From Flavobacterium sp. K5-23 (GTDB taxonomy: Bacteria; Bacteroidota; Bacteroidia; Flavobacteriales; Flavobacteriaceae): 64,000 nucleotides of DNA. The notes under the pieces were generated by a model. It searched no databases. It was not told where the DNA came from and saw only the letters and a list, made by a program, of their open reading frames with translations. Where the stretch lies: positions 3,009,501-3,073,500 of the forward strand of contig NZ_CP056783.1 of the NCBI RefSeq assembly GCF_023278045.1. Reading direction: 5' to 3'. A program made the translations under genes and the position numbers. Positions 48,998-58,012 of the stretch are shown here, one piece after another. Numbering within the stretch: position 1 is the first letter of the stretch; every line of letters starts with the position of its first letter.

Positions 48998-50287
48998 ATG
49001 AAATACTACAGTTTAAACCATAACGCCCCAAAAGTTTCTTTTCAAGAAGCCGTAATACAAGGATTAGCAAGCGATAAAGGATTATATTTTCCTGAAACGA
49101 TTACGCCGTTACCACAAGCCTTTTTTGATTCTATTGAAAGTTTAAGCAATGAAGAAATTGCTTTTCAAGCTATAAAACAATATGTAGGAGACGAAATTCC
49201 AGAGAATATCTTAAAAGAAATCATTGCCGAAACGCTTTGTTTTGATTTTCCGGTTGTCGAAGTCGAAAAAGGAATTTATTCCCTTGAATTATTTTATGGA
49301 CCTACAATGGCTTTCAAGGATGTAGGTGCACGGTTTATGTCCCGTTGTTTGGGGTATTTTAACAAAGATAAAAAAGACAGTAAAAACACGGTTCTAGTAG
49401 CAACCTCTGGAGATACCGGTGGCGCCGTTGCCAGCGGATTCCTGAGTGTAAACGGTGTGGAAGTAATTATCCTTTATCCATCAGGGAAAGTGAGTGATAT
49501 TCAAGAAAGACAGTTGACGACTTTGGGGCAAAATATTAGAGCCCTTGAAGTTGATGGCGTTTTTGATGATTGCCAGGATATGGTCAAAAAAGCTTTTTTG
49601 GACGAAAGTTTGAAACACCACAATCTAACCTCCGCTAATTCTATAAATATTGCACGCTGGTTGCCACAGATGTTTTATTTTTTCTTTGCATATAAAGCCT
49701 TAAAAAAACAAAACAAACCGTTAGTTTTCTCTTGTCCAAGTGGAAATTTCGGGAATATTTGCGCGGGAATTATCGCCAAAAAAATGGGCTTGCCTGTGGA
49801 ACATTTTGTTGCTTCTACCAATGTGAATGATACTGTCCCTCGATTCTTGGAAAACGGCGTTTACGATCCAAAACCCTCCAAAGCAACGATTTCTAATGCA
49901 ATGGATGTAGGGAATCCAAGTAATTTTATTCGAATACAGGAAATGTACCAGAATGATTTGGCGCAATTCAAAAAGGATTTCTCGTCCTTTACGTTTACTG
50001 ATGCAGAGACTTTAGAAGCTATGAAAACAATCTACAATAAGGGCGGTTATATCGCTGAACCACACGGAGCTGTTGGCTATTTAGGATTGAAAAAAGAATT
50101 GCAAAATCACCCTAATGCACTTGGGATTTTCTTGGAAACCGCTCATCCAATCAAGTTTTTGGACACTGTTGAACCAACATTAAACGTAAAACTATCTATT
50201 CCTGCGCAAATTGAAAGCGTGTTAGGAAAAGAGAAAGTAAGTACAAAAATTAAAACATATGAGGAGTTTAAAGCATTTTTAGGGTAA
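48998..50287 (+). CDS. threonine synthase thrC: Threonine synthase
   Basis: 429 residues, PLP-dependent fold type II. The PLP lysine is in GPTMAFKDVGARF (about residue 108), followed by VLVATSGDTGGAVASGF (phosphate-binding region). It converts O-phosphohomoserine to threonine. A frame seven codons longer runs through the palindromic element, so I start at MKYYSLNHNAPKVSF. The operon ends at the hairpin at 50313-50349. Confidence 0.96.
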   Translation: MKYYSLNHNAPKVSFQEAVIQGLASDKGLYFPETITPLPQAFFDSIESLSNEEIAFQAIKQYVGDEIPENILKEIIAETLCFDFPVVEVEKGIYSLELFYGPTMAFKDVGARFMSRCLGYFNKDKKDSKNTVLVATSGDTGGAVASGFLSVNGVEVIILYPSGKVSDIQERQLTTLGQNIRALEVDGVFDDCQDMVKKAFLDESLKHHNLTSANSINIARWLPQMFYFFFAYKALKKQNKPLVFSCPSGNFGNICAGIIAKKMGLPVEHFVASTNVNDTVPRFLENGVYDPKPSKATISNAMDVGNPSNFIRIQEMYQNDLAQFKKDFSSFTFTDAETLEAMKTIYNKGGYIAEPHGAVGYLGLKKELQNHPNALGIFLETAHPIKFLDTVEPTLNVKLSIPAQIESVLGKEKVSTKIKTYEEFKAFLG

Positions 50288-50312
50288 ATCTTAAATACTC
50301 ATTAAATTATAC

Positions 50313-50349
50313 AAACCGACTGAAGAGTGATTTTTAGTCGGTTTTTTTA
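50313..50349 (+). terminator. Terminator of the thr operon
   Basis: AAACCGACT and AGTCGGTTT form a 9-bp stem with a 14-nt loop followed by a T run. Confidence 0.82.
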
Positions 50350-50464
50350 TGGAATAACTTTTCTGATTCTATTTTAGGGTTGGGTTAGTATATTGTAAGT
50401 AAAATCAATATGTTTTGATAGAACAAATAAAACGATTTCATAAAATGAAACAAACTCTCCTTTT

Positions 50465-53398
50465 CTAAACTTGATACTGGGTGAAATATTTATTCAGCAA
50501 AATGACCAATTCGGTTTTGTCTATAGGTTTTGTAATATAATCATTAGATCCAGATACAATCGCTTTTTCTCTATCTCCCGTAAGTCCAAAAGCCGACTGG
50601 GTTATGATAATTACATCCTTATTAAATTCCCTAATCAGTTTAGTTGCTTCGTAACCATTCATCTCAGGCATTTGAACATCCATTAGAATTAAATCAACAT
50701 CTGGGTTTTCTTTGAATTTTTCAACTGCTTGACGCCCCGTTTTAGCTTCGATTATTTCTTTTCCAAATTCATTTACTGATTTTAAAATTAACTTTCTTGA
50801 AATAGCATCATCGTCTGCAATTAGTATTTTTAATTTTGTGTTTAATTGAAGTGTATTTTGTATTTCAGGTTTTAGAATTCTATATGTTTGTGGCATATAT
50901 TCTTTATTTTCCGTGTTAAACGGTAAAGTAAAAAAGAAGGTACTTCCAATTCCTTCTTGGCTTTCAAGCCAAATTTCACCCCCCAATAAATTCACAAAAG
51001 CTTTTGCTATGGCTAACCCTAATCCCGCACCTTGCCGTGCTTGAATGTTTGCAATATCTACTTGAATAAACCGATCAAAAACTGCAGCTTGTCGCTCTAT
51101 TGGGATACCAATTCCAGTATCTTTTATATAGAATTCCACTCCTTCCTCTTTAATTGTATATCCAAAATCAATTTTACCTTTATCAGTATATTTTATTGCG
51201 TTTTTAACTAAGTTTGTTAGAACAGCATAGAGTTTTTCAGGATCTGTCACCATATAAAGAGCTGGGAACAGCTTACTATTGTACGACAATTGAATTGATT
51301 TTTCTCCGGCTTCCAGTTTTAATAGATCATATACGAAATCTACACTTTCATTAATATTGATTTCACGTAGACTAACTTCCATCATTCCGGATTCAATTTT
51401 GGAAATATCTATAATTTCAGAAATAAGGTTGAGCATACGCGCACCACTTATTTGAATTAGTTTAATATATTCCTGCTGTTCTTCCTTATCTAGTCCTGGC
51501 TCACTCAACAAGGAAGAAAATCCTAGAATACCATTCATAGGAGTTCTAATTTCGTGACTCATATTAGCAAGAAAAGCTGATTTTAAACGGTCGCTTTCCT
51601 CCGCTTTTTCTTTCGCTTTTACTAATTCTAATTCTGTTTTTTTGCGATTGGTTATATCCGTAAAAAAGATGGAAATTCCATTTTCTGTTGGAAAAATACT
51701 TTTTTCTAACCATTTATCCATAGGTGAGTAATACTGTTCCATTTGAATGGAAACCTTTTCGTTCATTACTTTTTCATAATTCAGGTGAGATTGTTGTCCC
51801 AATCCTTCAGGAAATTCCTCCCATATATTTTTACCGATTAATTCTTCTGGATTTCTCTCAAAAATTTCTCCAGCTTTAGAATTTATATAAGTATAATGCC
51901 ATTTATTATCAAGTGAAACAAAAGCGTCACTCATACTTTCTAATATGTTTTTTAAAAAGTTTCTTTCTTCATTTTGCACTTTTTCAGCAATTTTATTTTT
52001 ATGGATGTCTCTAATAGAACCAATCATTCGAACTGGTTTTCCATTTTCATCAAATATTGCTTTTCCAATAGCGTTTTGCCATCTGTATTTATTAGATTGG
52101 TGCAAATGTCTATATTCTACATTATAATCTTTATCAAATTCTAAATGATCCTTTATCGCTTGTATTACGAAACCTTTATCTTCAGGGTGAATTCTAATTT
52201 CCCAATCTTTATATGCCAGTTGAAGCTCTTTGTGGTCGCCTTTAAATCCTAAAATTTCATAAAATCTTTTAGAAAAAATAATCTCATTTGTTTCTAAATT
52301 CCATTCCCATATACCGTCTTTTGTCGCATCGATGGCAATTCTATATTTCTTTTCACTTTCTTCAATTTGTTTTTTTGAAGATAGTAAATCGATTTCCATT
52401 TTCTTTTGTTCCGTAATATCGATTTCTATTCCATCCCAACAAACAATTCCTTCAATACTACGAGCATGGGAAACATAATAAGACCATCTTATGCTTCCAT
52501 CTGGATTTATGACTCTTGCCTCTTTTTTAAAAACACTTTTATTTTCCAATGCCTCTTTTTCAACACGAATGAGGTCTTCGATATCATCAGGATGTATTTT
52601 ACCATAAATTAAAGTTGGATTTTCCATTGCCTCTTCAGGAGTACAACCATATAACTGGATCACTGCATTACTGACATAATTAAATTTTCTAATATTATGA
52701 TCAGGCATGGCTACTTGATAAATCATACCATTTACTAAATTGTCCGAAAGTGATTTTAGTTGTCCTTGATTATCGCTTAGTTCTTTATTTGATTTATTTA
52801 TCTTTAAAATTAAATTAAAAAATATTATGCAAATTAAGGTTAACAAAAAGGCAGTTATGAATAATGCAGTAAGAAAGTCAGAATTTAATATTGATGATAA
52901 TTTATTAAGTTTTAATGTTATCAGAGAGTCAATTTGATCCACTTGTTTCTCTAAACTATAAAATTGTATACGTAAGTTTGTTTCTTGTTTTGGATTACTG
53001 ATTCCTGAATAATTATAATCTTTTAAGTTTTCTTTAAAAATTGTAATGTTTTTAATAAAAGAAAATAATATTTTTTTTTCAGCTATAGAAATGGTATTAA
53101 GTTCAGATAGATTGTCAAGCGTTAAGCTTTTATTAAATACTTTAATTGCTTGATTTACATAAGCAATCCCTACCTCTTGTTTAAAGGGCGAATTTGAATT
53201 TTCGGCAAGTGCTATATGTAAAAAACCTTTTGTAAGGTCAATTCTTGCCTGTCGAATGTTTTGTAATATTACAATCTCTTGCTTTATCTCTTGCTTTTGT
53301 TTGAAGTAAACCCAAGTAATACTTGAACATAGCAATATTGAAGATACAACAACTATAAATAGCCAAGATTTTAAGCTTAAATTTTTTATATAATTCAT
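50465..53398 (-). CDS. Hybrid sensor histidine kinase with multiple PAS domains and receiver domain
   Basis: 977 residues. Helix 1 (about 11-31) and helix 2 (about 175-198) enclose a ~140-residue helical extracytoplasmic sensor region. The cytoplasmic part holds about three PAS/PAC modules (roughly 210-330, 345-465 and 475-590), HisKA with the phospho-accepting histidine near residue 615 in FLANMSHEIRTPMNG, a HATPase with N, G1 and G2 boxes (NLVKNAIKYTDKG, DTGIGIP, GAGLGLAIAKAFV), and a C-terminal receiver domain with phospho-acceptor Asp near residue 907 in LILMDVQMPEMNG. No DNA-binding output is present. The binding-protein gene ends 21 nt upstream on the same strand, suggesting joint sensing. 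The final target is unknown. Confidence 0.92.
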   Translation of the reverse strand: MNYIKNLSLKSWLFIVVVSSILLCSSITWVYFKQKQEIKQEIVILQNIRQARIDLTKGFLHIALAENSNSPFKQEVGIAYVNQAIKVFNKSLTLDNLSELNTISIAEKKILFSFIKNITIFKENLKDYNYSGISNPKQETNLRIQFYSLEKQVDQIDSLITLKLNKLSSILNSDFLTALFITAFLLTLICIIFFNLILKINKSNKELSDNQGQLKSLSDNLVNGMIYQVAMPDHNIRKFNYVSNAVIQLYGCTPEEAMENPTLIYGKIHPDDIEDLIRVEKEALENKSVFKKEARVINPDGSIRWSYYVSHARSIEGIVCWDGIEIDITEQKKMEIDLLSSKKQIEESEKKYRIAIDATKDGIWEWNLETNEIIFSKRFYEILGFKGDHKELQLAYKDWEIRIHPEDKGFVIQAIKDHLEFDKDYNVEYRHLHQSNKYRWQNAIGKAIFDENGKPVRMIGSIRDIHKNKIAEKVQNEERNFLKNILESMSDAFVSLDNKWHYTYINSKAGEIFERNPEELIGKNIWEEFPEGLGQQSHLNYEKVMNEKVSIQMEQYYSPMDKWLEKSIFPTENGISIFFTDITNRKKTELELVKAKEKAEESDRLKSAFLANMSHEIRTPMNGILGFSSLLSEPGLDKEEQQEYIKLIQISGARMLNLISEIIDISKIESGMMEVSLREININESVDFVYDLLKLEAGEKSIQLSYNSKLFPALYMVTDPEKLYAVLTNLVKNAIKYTDKGKIDFGYTIKEEGVEFYIKDTGIGIPIERQAAVFDRFIQVDIANIQARQGAGLGLAIAKAFVNLLGGEIWLESQEGIGSTFFFTLPFNTENKEYMPQTYRILKPEIQNTLQLNTKLKILIADDDAISRKLILKSVNEFGKEIIEAKTGRQAVEKFKENPDVDLILMDVQMPEMNGYEATKLIREFNKDVIIITQSAFGLTGDREKAIVSGSNDYITKPIDKTELVILLNKYFTQYQV

Positions 53399-53419
53399 TT
53401 ACAATATTAAATTAATTAG

Positions 53420-54277
53420 CTAATGTTTTAATATTTTTCTTGTGCTTGTAGTCCCTGGTAATTCGTCCTTAGAGAAACCAAATATTGTCAATAATTCGAT
53501 ATGTTTAGGACTGCCTATAAATTCCTTCAATTCTTTGTTCCAGGCTTTTTGCAACTGAACATCTTTTTTTTGAAATTCAACTGCTCCGTAGCCTAATTGT
53601 CCATTATATTTCACACTTGGTTGAGTAAACGGTTCCGCAACTTGCAACAAATCCATTTTTCCATGAGTGAACATCCAGCGAAGTGCTGGGAGTGTTAATG
53701 CTAAACCATCAGCTAAATAAGTTTCGACCGCAATTTTTCCGGATTCTATATCTGGCACTAACACAAGTTGATTCCCTTTGAATCCTATTTCTCTTAAAAG
53801 TGATTCTTCTATTGAACCCTCTAAAACAGCCATTTTAAAATCCTTAATCCCTAAAGTTTGTTCATAAGATGAAATTTTTTCAGGGTTTCCTTTGACAACA
53901 ATCAGTACTTGTTTAACATAAAATGTAGGTTCAGAAAAATTAATCCTCTTTGATCTTTCTTTAGTAATAAACATTCCAGTTGCAATTATGTCAATTTTAT
54001 TAGATTCTAATTCATTGATCAACAACCCAAATTCAACAAGTCTCCACTCAATATTTTTAATCCCTAACCTATTTGCAATTTCTTTTGCCACCATTGTTGA
54101 GAGACCAGTGACTTCACCATTGGGCTTAACAAAAGCGTAAGGAGCTTCAATCGAATACCCTATTCTTATAGTATCCTTTTCCTGAATATCAGTTAATGAA
54201 TTGTCTTTATAAAGAAAAATAACAACTGTAGTTATTACAATTATAACCACTATAAAAAATATAATTATTTTCTTCAT
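53420..54277 (-). CDS. Periplasmic amino-acid-type substrate-binding protein (SBP family 3)
   Basis: 285 residues. An N-terminal hydrophobic segment (residues 4-23) without a lipobox acts as signal or membrane anchor. The rest is a bilobed SBP_bac_3 domain: DTIRIGYSIEAPYAFVKPNGEVTGLSTMVAKEIANRLG, IDIIATGMFITKERSKRINFSEPTF and VLEGSIEESLLREIG. Family members bind amino acids or ectoine-like ligands. No ABC permease or ATPase gene is nearby. The next gene is a hybrid histidine kinase 21 nt downstream, so it probably delivers ligand information to the kinase rather than to a transporter; that is inference from context. Confidence 0.87.
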   Translation of the reverse strand: MKKIIIFFIVVIIVITTVVIFLYKDNSLTDIQEKDTIRIGYSIEAPYAFVKPNGEVTGLSTMVAKEIANRLGIKNIEWRLVEFGLLINELESNKIDIIATGMFITKERSKRINFSEPTFYVKQVLIVVKGNPEKISSYEQTLGIKDFKMAVLEGSIEESLLREIGFKGNQLVLVPDIESGKIAVETYLADGLALTLPALRWMFTHGKMDLLQVAEPFTQPSVKYNGQLGYGAVEFQKKDVQLQKAWNKELKEFIGSPKHIELLTIFGFSKDELPGTTSTRKILKH

Positions 54278-54470
54278 TTTTAAATATTTGATTTAAAATT
54301 TAAAAATACAATTTATATTGTTAAATAATAACTTAACATCCTGATTTTAAATATATTTATTTTGTAACACAGTCCCGGTTTGATATTATTTTTGTGCTAT
54401 TTTCACTTCATTTAGAAATTAATATAAGAGATAAAATCTTTTAGATTTGTATCTATAAGAATATTATTGT
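54278..54470. other. Spacer upstream of the binding-protein gene
   Basis: AT-rich, no gene seen. It should hold the promoter of the binding-protein/kinase unit, but I found no TTG/TAnnTTTG pair with good spacing. Confidence 0.5.
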
Positions 54471-54755
54471 TTAATTCGAATGCGAATAGTGTTTTTTTAT
54501 TATTTCTAATGCGGGTTTATTTTGTGGCGTGTAGTCAATGCTTTTTTCTTTTTTATAATAATCATCAGTAAACCATTTCCAAGCAAAACCACCTTGATAC
54601 CAGGATTTATTTTTAAATGTATCGAATAAGGCTTCATAAGAATTCGCTTGTGCTTCATTGTTTTCAATAGTGTTGGCTTCACTCCAAGGTTCGTTTATTA
54701 TAGTTTTTAATGACTGCGAATACTTTAGAGTAGCATTAATAACAAAATGAAATTT
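54471..54755 (-). pseudogene. C-terminal remnant of a glycoside hydrolase (GH113-like)
   Basis: Translating the minus strand from 54755 to the TAA at 54471-54473 gives about 94 residues with no start codon. It contains INEPWSEANTIENNEAQANS, YEALFDTFKNKSWYQGGF, AWKWF and IDYTPQNKPALEIIKKHYS. This end (QANxYEAxF...WxxGGFxWKW...TPQxKPAxxxI) is what I recognise from GH113/TIM-barrel mannanase-like hydrolases. The frame is closed upstream by TAA at 54756-54758, exactly where the repeat-rich block begins, so the 5' part is missing. It is best read as a truncated pseudogene. Confidence 0.6.
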
Positions 54756-55200
54756 TTACCTTTTAAACTACAACACACCCCCTAACCCCTATAACTCCGG
54801 CTTATATTCGTTTTGGAGTCGTTGAATCTTCGATTTCAAGAGGGGAATTCGCCCCCGTTAACATTTAACCTTTAGTTGTTTTTTAAGTAAATAAGTCGAA
54901 ACATTTTAAACCCGATCGGATATACTTAACTTTTCTAGGTTTATTTGTCAATTTCGACGAAGGAGAAATCACATTAGTTACTCTCTTTATGTGATTTCTC
55001 CCGATGGTCGAAATGACAAATAAATCCTTAACCTTAATGACATTGTGCTCGCGTAAGGGATTGCGGCGGCATCCTTTATTTTTTTCTTTATAAAAATAAA
55101 GATAGAGCCAAAAGCCCGACCCCAAAGCTGCAGATACGTATATCTAAAAACGAATTCTCTGCTTTGGGGTTACGCCCAATTACTATTTATTGTACGTTGG
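54756..55200. repeat. Composite noncoding repeat block
   Basis: About 445 bases less AT-rich than the surroundings, with several short modules: an AACACACCCCCTAACCCCT stretch, a segment GAATCTTCGATTTCAAGAGG, a long palindrome (54940-55024), a unit GCGTAAGGGATTGCGGCGGC, and an ACCCCAAAGC...GCTTTGGGGT dyad (55119-55128/55161-55170). I recall similar modules in other flavobacterial intergenic regions, but cannot search. An 80-codon minus-strand frame at 54883-55125 runs through them and is not credible as a gene. No transposase or target-site duplication was seen. Confidence 0.6.
54940..55024. repeat. 85-nt near-perfect palindrome
   Basis: The left arm (TTTATTTGTCA, TTTCGAC, GGAGAAATCACAT) is complemented by the right arm (ATGTGATTTCTCC, GTCGAAA, TGACAAATAAA), with small unpaired insertions and a 14-nt loop. 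The transcript would fold into a stable long hairpin. It could be a REP/MITE-like element or a processing or termination structure. Confidence 0.8.
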
Positions 55201-55221
55201 TTTTAAACAGTGAAACAGTTT

Positions 55222-55761
55222 CTACAAATCATTGAATTTAAATTTCTGCCCCCCAATAGACGCTTCATACATAAGTCCGCCTTTTTGCATAGTGAAAACC
55301 ATAACGCCATCAGTATATTTCACATTTGCTGAAGCACCTTCAGTCACCGCTACTGCTGATGCTTGCGCTGCAAACTCGAATCGGCTGTCTTTAAATCTTT
55401 CCAATTCCTTTTTAGACTCAAAAAATATCACCTCACGATAGGCTTGGCCACCTGCCTGAAACCCAATACTTATTTGTGACAGCTTAGCCATTCCTACAAC
55501 TTTGTTGTGTTCATAAACTGTCCCATTACCCGCAGCACCTCCAATACCGAATCCGCCTTTTCCTACATTAGGAAAAATGACGTAACCTGATGCTTTTTCA
55601 AAAAGTACTTTCATTAGAGGATCACTTTTTATGAATTCCGCCTTTGCTGAATGACTATCAGCTATAATTTTATTCTTTTTAGCTTTCGATTGTCCGAAAA
55701 TAGGTGTTATTATAAGTACACACGTCATAACCATTATCCAAATAACATTACAATTTTTCAT
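55222..55761 (-). CDS. SYLF-domain (Ysc84/DUF500) exported lipid-binding protein
   Basis: 179 residues. Signal peptide at 1-23 (ending IFGQ). The mature part is a SYLF domain: FEKASGYVIFPNVGKGGFGIGGAAGNGTVYE, SIGFQAGGQAYREVIFF, FEFAAQASAVAVTEGASANV and DGVMVFTMQKGGLMYEASIGGQKF. The family binds phosphoinositides in eukaryotes; the bacterial role is poorly known. A perfect TATCTTTG element lies on the minus strand at 55800-55807. Confidence 0.88.
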   Translation of the reverse strand: MKNCNVIWIMVMTCVLIITPIFGQSKAKKNKIIADSHSAKAEFIKSDPLMKVLFEKASGYVIFPNVGKGGFGIGGAAGNGTVYEHNKVVGMAKLSQISIGFQAGGQAYREVIFFESKKELERFKDSRFEFAAQASAVAVTEGASANVKYTDGVMVFTMQKGGLMYEASIGGQKFKFNDL

Positions 55762-55799
55762 AATTTCTATATATTAAAATGATGTAGAATTCCTTTACT

Positions 55800-55825
55800 C
55801 AAAGATAAAACATTATTCATTACAA
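55800..55825 (-). promoter_or_regulatory. Possible promoter of the SYLF gene
   Basis: On the minus strand TTG (55825-55823) and TATCTTTG (55807-55800), separated by 15 nt, slightly shorter than the normal 17-23. It is 39 nt upstream of the ATG. Confidence 0.4.
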
Positions 55826-56199
55826 ATGATTTATAAAACTGATATTCAACTGTTTACATAACTATTTTTTAACTTATTCATAACCTAATTATACTGATGA
55901 AAAATGATTTGAAAAGCTTGTTTTATTTAGCTTATAAATCAAAATAGCGTAGTGGCTATTTCATTAAACAAATATTTAAGAACTAAAAGGATTTAAGTTT
56001 CCTCTTGTAGTTTTTTTTATTACATTTAGATCTTAGAATAAATTATTAAAATTAAGAATGCAATACTGGTTCTTACCTGAGCTCAAACTGATAACATATC
56101 AAATTCTTAAATAACAAAGGGATAACTGCTTCACAAAAAATACTTGTTAAAAAAACAAGTGTATGACAGTGTTAACCCAATTAATTCAAGACAACTAAT
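55826..56199. other. Intergenic stretch, SYLF gene to orphan peptidase-like gene
   Basis: The two neighbouring genes diverge. I see no ORF of note, RNA gene or terminator; base composition is typical AT-rich spacer. Confidence 0.55.
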
Positions 56200-56994
56200 A
56201 TGAATAAAGAAACAGTAAAAGCTTCGTCGTCAGATCTTCGAAGTTCAACTTCAAAACAAGAAAATAAAGAAATTATTTCAGATACTCCTGTTCAAAACGA
56301 TACTATAAAATCCCATTCTCTACTATTGAAAGCCGATTTACAGCCTGATCCTGAAGCACGTTTGGATTCTATAGCTATGAAGCACAAACCAATTGTGGAC
56401 TCTAGTATTCCGTTCAGGGATTTAACCAATACAGCCACAAAAAAAGAAAGCATCAAGCAGCTTATTGCTAAACTGGACGTTATTAAAAGTACCCGATACC
56501 AAAGAACTGTTGAAGACACTTATTGTAATGTGTACTCTTACGATTATTGCCATTTCAGTAAAGTTTATCTTCCCACTGTTTGGTGGACTGATGCTTCATT
56601 AAAAAAAATAATGGAAGGACAAGAAGTAGAAGCCGTTTTTGAGGATACTGTAGAACGCATTTATTCCAGTGCTATTCACGATTGGTTTATAAAATGGGGA
56701 GCTGATTTTGGCTGGGAAAGAATACTTGATGTTGATACTTTACAAAATAAAGTAAACGCTAATGGTGGTGTAGGGATAATTTGTGCCAAAAGAAGAAAGA
56801 AAGGACTATCCGGGCATATCGTCCCTGTGGTGCCTGAAACTGAGAAAAATAAAGCATATAGAGAGAACGGTGTTGTGATATACCCTTTGCAATCACAAGC
56901 AGGGAAATTGAATTACAACTACTTTGCTAAAGCTAGAAAAGAGTGGTGGAAAAATGAACTATACTCTTCCCATGTGTTTTATTACCACGATTAA
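56200..56994 (+). CDS. Hypothetical protein with a possible papain-like (CHAP/NlpC-type) domain
   Basis: 264 residues, no signal peptide. Residues 1-85 are polar, Ser/Lys/Glu-rich and probably disordered. Residues ~95-264 contain DTYCNVYSYDYC (Cys109 and Cys117), LPTVWWTDASL, DWFIKWGADFGWERI and SGHIVPVVPE (His206). A Cys in CNxxxYD followed about 95 residues later by GHxxxVxPE is the order of the Cys-His pair in CHAP/NlpC-type peptidoglycan hydrolases, so I suggest a cysteine amidase/peptidase or endolysin-like enzyme. This is inference; I do not recognise a named family. It stands alone, with no phage genes around. Confidence 0.6.
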   Translation: MNKETVKASSSDLRSSTSKQENKEIISDTPVQNDTIKSHSLLLKADLQPDPEARLDSIAMKHKPIVDSSIPFRDLTNTATKKESIKQLIAKLDVIKSTRYQRTVEDTYCNVYSYDYCHFSKVYLPTVWWTDASLKKIMEGQEVEAVFEDTVERIYSSAIHDWFIKWGADFGWERILDVDTLQNKVNANGGVGIICAKRRKKGLSGHIVPVVPETEKNKAYRENGVVIYPLQSQAGKLNYNYFAKARKEWWKNELYSSHVFYYHD

Positions 56995-57072
56995 AAAGAA
57001 TTTAACTGGCTCAATCTAATAATAAAAATCCGTCTCGATTTCTTAGTCTTTAAAATATAAATAGAAAATTTT

Positions 57073-57582
57073 ATGATTACTAAAGCAACCATTGCTGACG
57101 TTATTTCTTTAAATAAATTAATCAATTCAGCCTACCGTGGGGAATATTCCAAAAAAGGTTGGACAACGGAAGCGAACATTCTGGAAGGACTCAGAACCAC
57201 CGAAAAGGAGCTAATTGAAACTATCGAGGATTCAAAAAATACTATTCTTAAATATACAGAAAACAACCAAATTATAGGTTGTGTTCTATTAATTGAAAAA
57301 GAGGATAAATTATATTTAGGAATGCTTACCGTTTCGCCTGAATTGCAAAATAGCGGCATTGGAAAAAAACTATTACTACAAGCAGAAAAGTTTGCCACAA
57401 CAGTAGGACTCTCTAGAATTGTGATGACGGTAATATCCGTTAGAGAAGAATTGATCGCATGGTACAAACGCCATGGTTATGTAGATACGGGAGCAAGAGA
57501 AGCTTTCCCCACAAGCGATGTTCACATTTCAATCTCAGAGAAGCCATTGGAATTTGTGGTATTGGAGAAAAAAACACTTTAA
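57073..57582 (+). CDS. GNAT family N-acetyltransferase
   Basis: 169 residues. The acetyl-CoA motif A is LGMLTVSPELQNSGIGKKLLLQAE, with Q-x-x-G-x-G at residues 92-97, and the motif B region is IVMTVISVREELIAWYKRHGYVDTG. The enzyme transfers an acetyl group to an amine; the substrate is unknown. It converges with the DUF3037 gene across a short hairpin. Confidence 0.9.
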   Translation: MITKATIADVISLNKLINSAYRGEYSKKGWTTEANILEGLRTTEKELIETIEDSKNTILKYTENNQIIGCVLLIEKEDKLYLGMLTVSPELQNSGIGKKLLLQAEKFATTVGLSRIVMTVISVREELIAWYKRHGYVDTGAREAFPTSDVHISISEKPLEFVVLEKKTL

Positions 57583-57587
57583 CTTTT

Positions 57588-57611
57588 GGCGATAAAACAG
57601 TATTTATCGCC
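57588..57611. terminator. Possible hairpin between convergent genes
   Basis: GGCGATAAA and TTTATCGCC form a 9-bp stem with a 6-nt loop between the GNAT and DUF3037 genes. No T run follows on either strand, so terminator function is uncertain. Confidence 0.35.
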
Positions 57612-57628
57612 CCGATAAGAAACATGCT

Positions 57629-58012
57629 TTATAGAACCAAATCTTCAAACAATCGTTGTGTAGTTTTTTCCAAATCATCACACATTCCTGGATGCGGTCT
57701 TGAAGTTTGAATTACAGAGCTTCGTAAGGCGGTGAGCCATCGAAAGCGCGACGGAATATCCATTATGGCAATGGGTCCGCCATCTTTGGTTCCGTGTGCC
57801 ACTTTTTCGAAAGCCAATAAATTCATTTGGATTTGTTCCACATCCGCTTCAACCGATAAGGACAGCACTTTTTCAACATTTAAAATATGAAGTACTTTTA
57901 TAAATTTGGCTTTTTTGCAAAAAACAACTATCCCTACATTGAGGAATTCTTCGCGTTCTACCCTAGGCACAACCCGAATTACGGCATACTCATATAAGTT
58001 TTTCTCTTGCAT
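57629..58012 (-). CDS. DUF3037 family protein
   Basis: 127 residues, the full length of DUF3037: YEYAVIRVVPRVEREEFLNVGIVVFCKKAKFI at the N-terminus and PSRFRWLTALRSSVIQTSRPHPGMCDD in the C-terminal half. Function is unknown to me. It overlaps the end of the HipA-like kinase gene by 23 nt on the same strand, which implies co-expression. The pairing of a HipA-like gene with DUF3037 occurs in many bacteria, so the two probably act together. Confidence 0.85.
   Translation of the reverse strand: MQEKNLYEYAVIRVVPRVEREEFLNVGIVVFCKKAKFIKVLHILNVEKVLSLSVEADVEQIQMNLLAFEKVAHGTKDGGPIAIMDIPSRFRWLTALRSSVIQTSRPHPGMCDDLEKTTQRLFEDLVL

Noticed and set aside
54883..55125. An 80-codon minus-strand frame in the repeat block
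   Set aside because: It runs through the long palindrome and the repeat modules, so it is an accidental open frame.
54756..55200. Insertion sequence at the repeat block
   Set aside because: No transposase frame and no flanking direct repeats were found; I list it only as a noncoding repeat.
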